64,000 bases of DNA from DASXRU01 sp034665305 (GTDB taxonomy: Bacteria > Acidobacteriota > Blastocatellia > Pyrinomonadales > Pyrinomonadaceae). A model generated the notes under the pieces. That model had not been told where the DNA came from. It made no database searches and worked only from the letters and a program-made list of their open reading frames with translations. This document shows positions 50,360 to 58,264 of the stretch, piece by piece. The DNA is taken from contig JAXDFZ010000010.1 in the NCBI GenBank assembly GCA_034665305.1, positions 434,001 to 498,000 of the forward strand, in the 5' to 3' direction. A program made the position numbers and the translations under genes. Within the stretch, counting starts at the first letter, position 1, and every line of letters starts with the position of its first letter.

Positions 50360-51679
50360 TTACACTTTGACATCGACCGTGGCGTCGGTCACCAAACCCA
50401 AACGTCGCGAGGCAACCGTGGCATGTAGATTCGCGATCCCTTCAAGCCGCACCGGACTGGCAACACGGAAAAAGTTAACGCCATCCAGCCAGTCATAACT
50501 CGCGCCATCTTCGCTGTGAACTGCTACCGAGATTGAGTAGAGATCAGTTCCCAACCAGCAGGCGAACGAAAAGTTCACTTCCAGAATCTCTCCGCCCGCG
50601 ACCTGATCGAAGTTCAAACCCAGTTGCTCTGTGTTCACGCCGTATGCGTGTACGCCGTGGCGATCTCTGATTAGGAATCCGAATACGGGACGAACAAGGT
50701 CGCGGTGCATGCGGATGCGAACATTGATCGTGAGCGAGTCACCAGACTCGATCAGATCGGCCGTTTCGCCGGCGGCATTAAGAACCTCAGCACTCAAGAT
50801 TACTGCACTGCCATCCCCATGCCGGTAGTTGTAGCGCAACGCGGGACTCGGCTGCGCCAGTACCGACAACTCCGCGGAGTCGGGCAAGGACCCATCCCCA
50901 AACCCAGTTTCTGAATTCACTGGCTGCCCGGCGTTGTAGGCCTCTTCGCGTTCCATGATTAAAGCCTGATAGCGATTTAGTACGTCAGCCGTCTTTCCCT
51001 CCGCCTCCATCCGTCCACCATTCAGGAGAATTACGCGCGAGCAAAGCGCACGTACTGCGGACGGATCGTGAGAGACAAAAAGGATCGTCGTGCCTTTCTC
51101 CTGCATCTCCATAATCCGGCGCAGGCAACGATGCTGGAAAACCGCGTCGCCCACCGACAGCGCTTCGTCGATGATCAGTATCTCCGGTTCAGTCGCTACG
51201 GCCGTGGCAAAAGCCAGGCGCACGTACATGCCGCTCGAATACGTCTTTACGGGTTGATGAATGAAGGCGCCGATTTCGGCGAACCGCTCGATCTCCGGCA
51301 AGAGTTGTTCAGTCTGTTTATGCGACAGGCCCAGCAGCGCCGCATTCATGAAAACGTTTTCAATGCCGGTAAACTCCAAATTGAATCCGGCGCCGAGTTC
51401 CAGCAGCGCAGCCACGCGCCCGTCGTACCAGACGTTGCCATGCGTAGGCTCAAGCGTGCCGGTAATGATTTGCAGCAGGGTGGATTTGCCGCTGCCATTC
51501 GGGCCGACGATGCCGGTGGTGGTTCCGGCTTCTACTTCAAAACTGACGTCGCGCAACGCCCAGAAATCGTGATGCCATTTCCAACGGCCGCGGGTCAGCG
51601 ATTCCTTCAGTCGATCACCGGGATTGTCATAGATCCGATATTGTTTGGAAACGCGCTCAACGCGGAGGACGACGGGCAT
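50360..51679 (-). CDS. Wzt-like ABC ATPase with C-terminal glycan-binding-type domain
   Basis: 439 residues from the ATG at 51679 (MPVVLRVERV). The ATPase part has Walker A GPNGSGKST, the signature YSSGMYVRLAFA, Walker B ILIIDEALSVGD and the H-loop FVSHD. The N-terminal VSKQYRIYDNPGDRLKESL is the typical start of the Wzt/TagH group. After a short linker, residues about 270-435 form a Wzt C-terminal-like beta-sandwich (SGDSLTINVRIR, FGFLIRDRHGVHAYGVNTEQLG), which in E. coli O9a binds the capped end of the glycan. Its permease partner is likely the Wzm-like protein at 9920-10744, 40 kb away. The repeat zone that starts 40 bases beyond this start codon is shared with the caspase gene. Confidence 0.93.
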   Translation of the reverse strand: MPVVLRVERVSKQYRIYDNPGDRLKESLTRGRWKWHHDFWALRDVSFEVEAGTTTGIVGPNGSGKSTLLQIITGTLEPTHGNVWYDGRVAALLELGAGFNLEFTGIENVFMNAALLGLSHKQTEQLLPEIERFAEIGAFIHQPVKTYSSGMYVRLAFATAVATEPEILIIDEALSVGDAVFQHRCLRRIMEMQEKGTTILFVSHDPSAVRALCSRVILLNGGRMEAEGKTADVLNRYQALIMEREEAYNAGQPVNSETGFGDGSLPDSAELSVLAQPSPALRYNYRHGDGSAVILSAEVLNAAGETADLIESGDSLTINVRIRMHRDLVRPVFGFLIRDRHGVHAYGVNTEQLGLNFDQVAGGEILEVNFSFACWLGTDLYSISVAVHSEDGASYDWLDGVNFFRVASPVRLEGIANLHATVASRRLGLVTDATVDVKV

Positions 51680-51720
51680 GTGCTGGAGTCTAGGAATTCT
51701 GAGGCTGGTAGTCAAAGTCT

Positions 51721-51875
51721 ATGGAGTGCGCCGGCAGAGCGAAGCGGCGACGGCGCTTTGGATTTGATAGTGGCACAGACCTTAGTCTGTGAGGCGCGTT
51801 ACCTAACAATCATCACAGACTGAAGTCTGTGCGACCAACAATATCCAAAGCGGTGTCGCGCTGCGCTTGCCCCCG
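51721..51875. repeat. Family A palindrome with nested family B, right arm cut by a second repeat
   Basis: The left arm of A (ATGGAGTGCGCCGGCAGAGC) begins at 51721. Family B arms are near 51769-51792 and 51812-51832. The right arm of A starts at 51845 (CCAAAGCGGTGTCGCGCTGC) but runs into the next palindrome before its usual CCGCACTCCAA end. Confidence 0.85.
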
Positions 51876-52151
51876 CTCTTCAAGCCCGCGGAGCGGCCAG
51901 CAGCATAAAGCCTGGGGTGAAGCGCAGCGAACCCCAGGAATAGACCGGTCAAAGTAATCCCAGAGCCCGCGAAGCGGGCGATGGTTGTAACCGAAGTGTT
52001 GCGATCAACAACGACGCATATTATGGACGGACTGGCGGCCGCTTCGCGGGCTTCTTGTGAATTGTTCGGGGCTTGATCCTGGGGTTCGCTGCGCTTCACC
52101 CCAGGCTTTATGCTGCCGGCCGCTTCGCGGGCTTGAAGAGCGGGGGCAAGC
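51865..52151. repeat. Near-perfect 75-base-arm palindrome
   Basis: 51865-51939 (GCTTGCCCCCGCTCTTCAAG...) is the reverse complement of 52077-52151 with only two mismatches that I can see. The 137-base loop has smaller pairings (AGCCCGCGAAGCGG at 51964 with CCGCTTCGCGGGCT at 52039). It fills most of the 606-bp gap between the wzt-like gene and the caspase gene. Confidence 0.9.
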
Positions 52152-52285
52152 CGCGCTTCCTGACTACAAGTATTCCTGGAGGCAGTCCGCCGCACGTTTA
52201 AGATAACAAGGTTGCAAATAAGCAGTTTGCGTTGCGGCTGATTAAGCAGCAAACTATGAGCCCCCAGAAACCGAAGGAAATACAA

Positions 52286-55200
52286 ATGGGTTACTTGAAA
52301 TTCTTATTTATTCGTTTCGCCTTCTGCACCATTTTCGCAATCGCGTCATGCATCATCGCCTCCGCACAAAACCCTTCCGCAACGCCGCCTCCAGATCAAC
52401 GCGGCTTGGGTCTCGATACCTCTAACACTGCGACTAAATCGCAAACTGACCAAAAGGCGCGCGAGGCCAAGCCGGAATTGGTTTTGCAAACCGGTTACAG
52501 CAATTTTTTCGGCGCGACCAGAATTGTTTTCAGTCCTGACGGCCGACTGCTCGCGACGGCTACGTTTCGCAGCAGCACTATTAAACTTTGGGAGACCGCG
52601 ACTGGCCGCGAGCTGCGCAACCTCTCCGGCGGCCCACAGAGCGGGATGACGCTCGCGCCCTTTGTTGCCTTCAGCCGCGACAACAGATTTGTCGCCGGGG
52701 CATCTGGAGACAACTCCTTAAAAATCTGGGATGTGACTTCCGGCCGTGAAGTACAAACGCTCGCCGGACCGCAAGGCTCAATCACGTCTGCGCTCGGCGG
52801 CGTTAACTTCATCGCGTTCACCCCAGACGGGCGGCTGGTGACGATTAGCGATGCGATCAGAGTTTGGGACACTAACGCGGGGCGCGAGTTGCTAACGATA
52901 CCGATGGATCCGGCAAGTGGAATTGCCTTCATCGGCGGCGCCGCCGGCGCGGTGCTGAGTCCCGATGGCCGGCAACTGGGTTTGCTCACAACTGATGGTG
53001 CGACATCCGTCGCTAAGTTTGTTGAGCTCGCAACCGGCCGCGAATCGCGTTCGATAAAACTTTCGGGTCAGGACTTCGACAGCGCCGACCTGGCTTTTAC
53101 TCCCAACGGTCGGTTACGTATTTGCGGCATCGTGGAAAAGCGCGTGCGGCTTTTGGAAATGTCGGTCAACGATGGCGCGAAGCCGGCGAGCAGTGAATTA
53201 GGATTGGCCGCGACGATGTTCGCTCAGGTTTCTTTTAGCCATGATGGCCGCTTTCTGGCCCTCGCTGATGGCTATACGGTGCAGTTATGGGATGCGGCGA
53301 CGGGTAATAAGCTTCCGGATTTGAAACTTCCGAATAGCGGTGTGTTCGCCAGTCAGGCAAGGGCCTTCGCCAGTTTCAGCGACGATGGGAAGCGAATCGC
53401 GACGGGCGGCTTTGATACGCCCACTATTCTTTGGGAAACAGAAACGGGTAAGCAGTTACTGGCGATGAACGGTCGCACTAATATGGCTTATGAGGTTGCG
53501 TTCAGCGCCGACGGCAACAGTCTTAGTTCCGGCGGACGCACGCGTTGGGATCTGCGCACCGGCCGGGGCTTGCGCGTCGCCGCCGCGCCTTCGGCCACGG
53601 TGTTTGGCGTGCCGAGTCCTGATGGCAAACTGCTGGCCTCGTTCCGCCCAACCAACAACGTACTGACCATTCTGGAAACACCTTCGGGAAAACAATTACG
53701 CACCCTGACGCCGGCGTCAGGCGGCGGCGTTGTCGAGCACGCCAGGTTCAGCGCGAACGGCGCACTGCTCGTCGTGAGCTATGGCGCTAGTCAGGAACAA
53801 ATGAACCGGCCGATGTCAGGCGCGCAGTCCGCAACCAACGAGAGTGTCGTGAAGATTTGGGACGTAGCCTCAGGCCGCGAGCTGCACACTTTGACACTGG
53901 GAATTGCCGGTGCGCTCGAAGCCGGTTTCAGTGCGGACGGGCGCGTGTTGGCCACGCTCAGTTCCATGGGCCAGGTTTCGCTTTGGGACACAGCGTCGGG
54001 CAGCAGACTGCGCGACCTCACCACTTCACCGTTGGATAGCATCACTAAGATGGGCGGCGCGCCGAACATGCCGAACATGCCGAACATGGGGAGCAGAGGG
54101 AATATCGCCGATTTGGCAAAGATGGGCGCAATGAAGCCGGGCGCGATGCCAAACATGGCTGACCTGACCTCAATGATCACGAACATGATGGGTGCGGCTT
54201 CTGCCGGCACGTTGGGCCGCACGGTTACTTCAATCGCTTTCAGTCCCGACGGCCGCACGCTCGCGATCGGTGGCGTTGAATCGAAATCGAATTTCGATGT
54301 GGCGACGTTAGTGAGCGGAGGCGCGGCGAACAGGTCAAAAAAGAAGAAAGACGCAGTCCCCGATCCGCAGGATTTTATGAAGGATATGAAGGTCGAAGCG
54401 ATCGGCCAGGTCGTGCTCTGGGACGTTGCCAGCGGCCGCGAGTTCGGAGCCTTGAAAGGTCACGGCAAGGGCGTGACGAAAGTGGCGTTCAGTCACGATG
54501 GTCGTTTACTTGCTTCCGGAAGTTCGGACAACACAATCAGAATCTGGGACGTTGCTACGCAGCGTGAGCTGCGTACCATGGCCGGTCAGTCCGCCAATAT
54601 CGAGTCGCTCGACTTCAGCCCCGATGGAAAATTGCTCGCTTCGGCTGGTGACGATGGCAGCACTTTTCTGTGGGACACCACTAGCGGCGAACATCTGTTA
54701 ACGCTAATTTCGCTCGACGATGGGGGCGAGTGGATGGTAGTGACGCCGCAAGGTCTGTTCGACGGGACACCGGTTTCGTGGAACCAGATTCTGTGGCGCT
54801 ACAACCAGGACACTTTCAATGTCGCGCCGATCGAATGGTTCTTTAACGAATTCTATTACCCGGGTTTGCTTGCCGACGTGATTGCCGGAAAGCGGCCGCG
54901 GGTCGCGCAGGACGTTTCGCGAAAAGACCGCCGCCAGCCGATCGTCAAACTGTCAGTCGCCGGCGAACCCTCGCCGAATGCCGTCACGGCGCGCACCGTC
55001 AAAGTCCGAATCGACGTCGCCGACGTACCAGCGGATAAAGAAAATCCGCAGGGAACCGGAGCGCGCGATCTCCGCTTGTTCCGCAATGGCTCGTTGGTGA
55101 AGGTCTGGCACGGCGATGTGTTGAAGGGCGCGCCGGCAGTCACTCTCGAAGAGGAAATTACGATCACGGCAGGACCAAATCGTTTGACGGCGTACGCTTT

Positions 55201-56191
55201 CAATCGCGACAACGTGAAGAGCAAGGATGCGCCGTTATTGCTCAACGGGGCCGACACTCTGAAGCGCGGCGGGACCGCCTACATCATTGCGGTAGGCATC
55301 AACGAGTATTCAAACCCACAATACAACCTGAAGTATGCGGTCGCCGACGCCACGAGTTTTGGCGAAGAAGTAAGCGGCAGGCAGGCGCAATTGGGACGCT
55401 TCGAACATATCGAAGTTGTGCCGCTGCTTAATGAAAACGCAACGAAGGCGAATGTCCTGGCAGCGCTCAAGCGATTGGCCGGGGCCAGCGAAGCGCCCAG
55501 TTTAAAAGCCAGTCCGATGGATCGGCTCAAACGTGCCGAACCCGAAGACACGGTCATCATTTATTTTGCGGGGCATGGAACGGCGCAGGCGCAACGCTTC
55601 TACCTGATTCCGCACGACCTGGGTTATGCGGGCGATCGCACGAAACTGACTGCGCACGGTCTGCAAACAATTCTCGCCAGCAGCATTTCGGATCTGGAAC
55701 TGGAAGCGGCTGTCGAAGGCTTAGACGCCGGGCACCTATTGCTGATCATCGATGCTTGCAATTCCGGACAAGCGCTGGAGGCGGAAGAAAAACGGCGTGG
55801 GCCAATGAATTCCAAAGGCTTGGCCCAACTTGCCTATGAGAAAGGCATGTACATCCTGACCGCGGCGCAGGGTTATCAAGCGGCGCTGGAAGTATCGCAG
55901 TTGGGCCATGGGCTATTGACGTACGCCCTTGTCGAAGAAGGTCTGAAGACTTCGATCGCCGACAGTGGGCCGGCGGATGGAGTGGTAAGTGTCAGAGAGT
56001 GGTTGGACTTTGCGACTGAGCGCGTTCCGCAAATGCAGGAAGAGAAGCTGAAAGCGACGCGCGGCGTGGGCCTGACTTTTACTGAAGGAGAGTCAACAAT
56101 CGCCGACCCGCAGAAACGAAGTCTGCAACGCCCGCGCGCATTCTATCGCCGGGAGTTGGAAGCGAACCCGCTGGTGATCGCGAAGCCGTGA
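52286..56191 (+). CDS. Exported WD40-caspase (orthocaspase-like) protein
   Basis: 1301 residues from the ATG at 52286 (MGYLKFLFIRF), which has AAGGAA seven bases upstream and gives a signal peptide ending near ASAQ; upstream ATGs are less well placed. Residues about 70-830 hold about fourteen WD40-like blades (FSPDGRLLATAT, LWETATGREL, FSHDGRLLASGSSDNTIRIW). A Met/Pro/Asn-rich insert lies at about 588-640. After an Ig-like region (about 890-985) comes a C14 caspase-like domain: IIAVGINEYS, the catalytic FAGHG (His about 1097) and IIDACNSG (Cys about 1158). The His-Cys dyad is intact. A secreted caspase-like protease with a propeller that binds proteins is likely; its target is unknown. Confidence 0.93.
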   Translation: MGYLKFLFIRFAFCTIFAIASCIIASAQNPSATPPPDQRGLGLDTSNTATKSQTDQKAREAKPELVLQTGYSNFFGATRIVFSPDGRLLATATFRSSTIKLWETATGRELRNLSGGPQSGMTLAPFVAFSRDNRFVAGASGDNSLKIWDVTSGREVQTLAGPQGSITSALGGVNFIAFTPDGRLVTISDAIRVWDTNAGRELLTIPMDPASGIAFIGGAAGAVLSPDGRQLGLLTTDGATSVAKFVELATGRESRSIKLSGQDFDSADLAFTPNGRLRICGIVEKRVRLLEMSVNDGAKPASSELGLAATMFAQVSFSHDGRFLALADGYTVQLWDAATGNKLPDLKLPNSGVFASQARAFASFSDDGKRIATGGFDTPTILWETETGKQLLAMNGRTNMAYEVAFSADGNSLSSGGRTRWDLRTGRGLRVAAAPSATVFGVPSPDGKLLASFRPTNNVLTILETPSGKQLRTLTPASGGGVVEHARFSANGALLVVSYGASQEQMNRPMSGAQSATNESVVKIWDVASGRELHTLTLGIAGALEAGFSADGRVLATLSSMGQVSLWDTASGSRLRDLTTSPLDSITKMGGAPNMPNMPNMGSRGNIADLAKMGAMKPGAMPNMADLTSMITNMMGAASAGTLGRTVTSIAFSPDGRTLAIGGVESKSNFDVATLVSGGAANRSKKKKDAVPDPQDFMKDMKVEAIGQVVLWDVASGREFGALKGHGKGVTKVAFSHDGRLLASGSSDNTIRIWDVATQRELRTMAGQSANIESLDFSPDGKLLASAGDDGSTFLWDTTSGEHLLTLISLDDGGEWMVVTPQGLFDGTPVSWNQILWRYNQDTFNVAPIEWFFNEFYYPGLLADVIAGKRPRVAQDVSRKDRRQPIVKLSVAGEPSPNAVTARTVKVRIDVADVPADKENPQGTGARDLRLFRNGSLVKVWHGDVLKGAPAVTLEEEITITAGPNRLTAYAFNRDNVKSKDAPLLLNGADTLKRGGTAYIIAVGINEYSNPQYNLKYAVADATSFGEEVSGRQAQLGRFEHIEVVPLLNENATKANVLAALKRLAGASEAPSLKASPMDRLKRAEPEDTVIIYFAGHGTAQAQRFYLIPHDLGYAGDRTKLTAHGLQTILASSISDLELEAAVEGLDAGHLLLIIDACNSGQALEAEEKRRGPMNSKGLAQLAYEKGMYILTAAQGYQAALEVSQLGHGLLTYALVEEGLKTSIADSGPADGVVSVREWLDFATERVPQMQEEKLKATRGVGLTFTEGESTIADPQKRSLQRPRAFYRRELEANPLVIAKP

Positions 56192-56450
56192 GGGTTGCAA
56201 CCCGGAGGGTTGCGAGAGAGTAGCCGGAGGTCGCAGCGCAGCGGAGACCTCCGGTGGATGTTAAGAAGTTGGCCGCACCCTGAAGGGGTGCCAGATTTGA
56301 ATTAACTGCGATCTAGTCTGATTCTCTTCCATCTTCAAAAAAAACTTGCACTCCTCCAGAGTGCTCAATCGCTTTCCACTCGCAACCGGTGGTCTGCGCG
56401 TGCGCTCCGACCACCGGCTACTCTCTGAGAGCCCTTCGGGCTCGATCGGG
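56192..56450. repeat. GGAGGTC/GGTGGTC hairpin repeat, copy 1
   Basis: It holds CCGGAGGTCGCAGCGCAGCG.../GACCTCCGG, CACCCTGAAGGGGTG, then CCGGTGGTCTGC.../CCACCGGCTACTCTCT and GAGCCCTTCGGGCTC. The same series occurs at 58041-58245, on the other side of the SIMPL and DUF1801 genes. No gene was seen in the 259-bp gap. Confidence 0.85.
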
Positions 56451-57188
56451 CTAATCCACCCCGAAGCCAATATTCACCACGGCGGTAATATCTTTATCGA
56501 TTGAAGTCGTGTCATTCATGCCACTGTCAGAGACTTCGTTGGAGTCAGCCGGAGTAATCTGCAGCACGCCCATCCTGGCGGTGCGCACACTACCGACACT
56601 GCTGCCGGTGCTTTGAGCTACCTGCTGTGCTCGTCGCAATGCGTCTTTCGCCGCCTCACCCAGCATCTCGATTTTCTCGGCTCCGAGTTTCGTGTAATAA
56701 AATTCGGGCGCCATTGATTCGATCAAAATGCCCTGGTTAATCAACTCGGTAGCTTGCCGGGCGATTTGCGCAATCTTGTCCACTTCATTGGAACGCACTT
56801 CCAGTTCCTGCCGCAGCGAGTAGCCGGTGATTTCGCCCGTGTCTTCACCATCGCTGTTTTTGCCATGCAAGGATTGGGAGGTGATTGACGAGATAGTGAT
56901 CTGGTTGTCGGCTATTCCTTTGCTGATCAGATAAGCCTTCACGCGCGGCACGTTCTCGGAAAGTGAGCGATAGGCGTCGGCCAGAGTGCTCCCCTGATAA
57001 GACACGGCGGATCGCCAGACAACCATGTCGGACTTAATACGCTTGCGCGCGGAGCCGGTGACGGTGATGGTCTGGTCGCCACGTTTACCTCTGACAAAAC
57101 TGTAACCTCCGATGATCGAGGCGACCACCAGCCCCAAAGCCAATACCGCTCCGGCGCCGAAATTTGAACCAAATCGTTCGTCACTCAT
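56451..57188 (-). CDS. SIMPL (DUF541) domain protein
   Basis: 245 residues. A single N-terminal helix (AVLALGLVVASIIGGYSFV) is followed by the SIMPL fold: TITVTGSARKRIKSDMVVWR at the start of the domain, AYLISKGIADNQITISSITSQ, and LGEAAKDALRRAQQVAQ near the end. The family (DUF541) includes periplasmic and membrane proteins implicated in oxidative stress tolerance and outer-membrane functions, with no firm enzyme activity. The stop codon touches the repeat at 56192-56450. Confidence 0.93.
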   Translation of the reverse strand: MSDERFGSNFGAGAVLALGLVVASIIGGYSFVRGKRGDQTITVTGSARKRIKSDMVVWRSAVSYQGSTLADAYRSLSENVPRVKAYLISKGIADNQITISSITSQSLHGKNSDGEDTGEITGYSLRQELEVRSNEVDKIAQIARQATELINQGILIESMAPEFYYTKLGAEKIEMLGEAAKDALRRAQQVAQSTGSSVGSVRTARMGVLQITPADSNEVSDSGMNDTTSIDKDITAVVNIGFGVD

Positions 57189-57285
57189 TTAGGGGTCCTT
57201 TTGCAAAGGGTCAGAAACTTAAGCCGCACAATACAACAGGAATGCCTGCAGTCAAAGTTTCGGGTCGGAGACGTCGCGACGCTTA

Positions 57286-57449
57286 AGCTCCGTAGGAGCC
57301 GGATGTTGATAGCAACGGTGGAGTACCAAAGACTCGAGCCCCGTAGGAGCGAAATGTGGGCCAGTCGATAATATTTTGCTCTACGGAGCTTGCGGGATCA
57401 TTTTGTTGGGCCCCTTTGTCTATAAACATCTCGTCTCTACGGGACTGAG
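57286..57449. repeat. CTCCGTAGGAGC-type repeat
   Basis: AGCTCCGTAGGAGC (57286), GAGCCCCGTAGGAGCGAAATGT (57336), GCTCTACGGAGCTT (57379) and TCTATAAACATCTCGTCTCT (57419 on) form an interleaved inverted set. It fills the 338-bp gap between the DUF1801 gene end and the SIMPL gene start. No gene was seen there. Confidence 0.8.
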
Positions 57450-57526
57450 AACGGTCTTCAGCAAGCAGTTGATTGCCACCTATAACAGCAACATACTAAC
57501 GGAGCAGTACTAGAACCCCTGGCAAC

Positions 57527-58000
57527 TCACTTTGGGCGGCGCTTTTTGGGATAGATCGCTTTTACGGTCGAGATCACGCCGTCGGGTTTCGGCGGCGTGG
57601 GTCCGCCCAATTTGCGCGCGTCGGCTAAGGCAGCCTTTCGGGCGCGGCGAATGTAGGAGCGAAGCTCGGGGCGCTTGAGTTCCGCAGAGGTTTTGATCGT
57701 GACGTGACGTATGCGATTGCCCGCACCTTGCAGGATGCCTTTCGGGTCAGCCAGCGTCGCACCATCATTGAAACCGAGGTTAACGTGTTTCGCATAGACC
57801 GCGACGTGAAAAATTCCACCCTGCAATCGATCACTCGTCCCATAACCAATCGCGACCGCACTGTACGCGTCGTAGATATTCTCGTAACAAGGTGCCATCT
57901 CCTGGAGCACCAGCGCGCGCAGCGCTAGCGCCAGATCCTGAATCTCGCGATCGTAGGGTTTTAGAAATTTGAGTAACGCTGGCGGTGGTGGATGAGTCAT
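57527..58000 (-). CDS. DUF1801-type small cytoplasmic protein
   Basis: 157 residues. LKFLKPYDREIQDLALALRALVL opens the chain; then ENIYDAYSAVAIGYG, GGIFHVAVYAKHVNLGFNDG and GAGNRIRHVTIKTSAEL follow. This is the DUF1801/YdhG pattern of small proteins of the YdhG-like fold, with unknown biochemical role. The C-terminal tail is Lys/Arg-rich. It starts 41 bp from the hairpin repeat at 58041. The SIMPL gene lies downstream across a repeat-filled gap, so co-transcription is uncertain. Confidence 0.85.
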   Translation of the reverse strand: MTHPPPPALLKFLKPYDREIQDLALALRALVLQEMAPCYENIYDAYSAVAIGYGTSDRLQGGIFHVAVYAKHVNLGFNDGATLADPKGILQGAGNRIRHVTIKTSAELKRPELRSYIRRARKAALADARKLGGPTPPKPDGVISTVKAIYPKKRRPK

Positions 58001-58040
58001 TGCTCGACGATCTCGGTCGGCAGCCCGGAGCGGTGCAAGA

Positions 58041-58245
58041 TAGTAGCAGGTGGTCGCAGACCACCGGAAAGCAATGCAAATTTATTATTCGCACCCTGGA
58101 AGGGTGCAACATGGTTTCGCTTCCGCTAACACCCAAACTGGCACCCCTTCAGGGTGCGATTTGGCCAACTGCTGCCGGAGGTCTGCGCTTCGCTTCGACC
58201 TCCGGCTACTCTCTCACAACCCTTCGGGTTGTAATGCCCAGGCAC
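58041..58245. repeat. GGTGGTC/GGAGGTC hairpin repeat, copy 2
   Basis: GGTGGTCGCAGACCACC, CACCCTGGAAGGGTG, CACCCCTTCAGGGTG, CCGGAGGTCTGC.../GACCTCCGGCTACTCTCT and AACCCTTCGGGTT follow one another, as in the copy at 56192-56450. The two copies bracket the SIMPL and DUF1801 genes. Confidence 0.85.
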
Positions 58246-58264
58246 CGGGGTCGTCCACGAATCC

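Noticed and set aside
52232..52285. Upstream starts (TTG/ATG) for the caspase protein
   Set aside because: AAGGAA seven bases before the ATG at 52286 and the signal peptide that begins there fit better.
3441..58245. CRISPR array or IS element
   Set aside because: The repeats are inverted, irregularly spaced and lack spacers of constant length; no transposase or cas gene is present.
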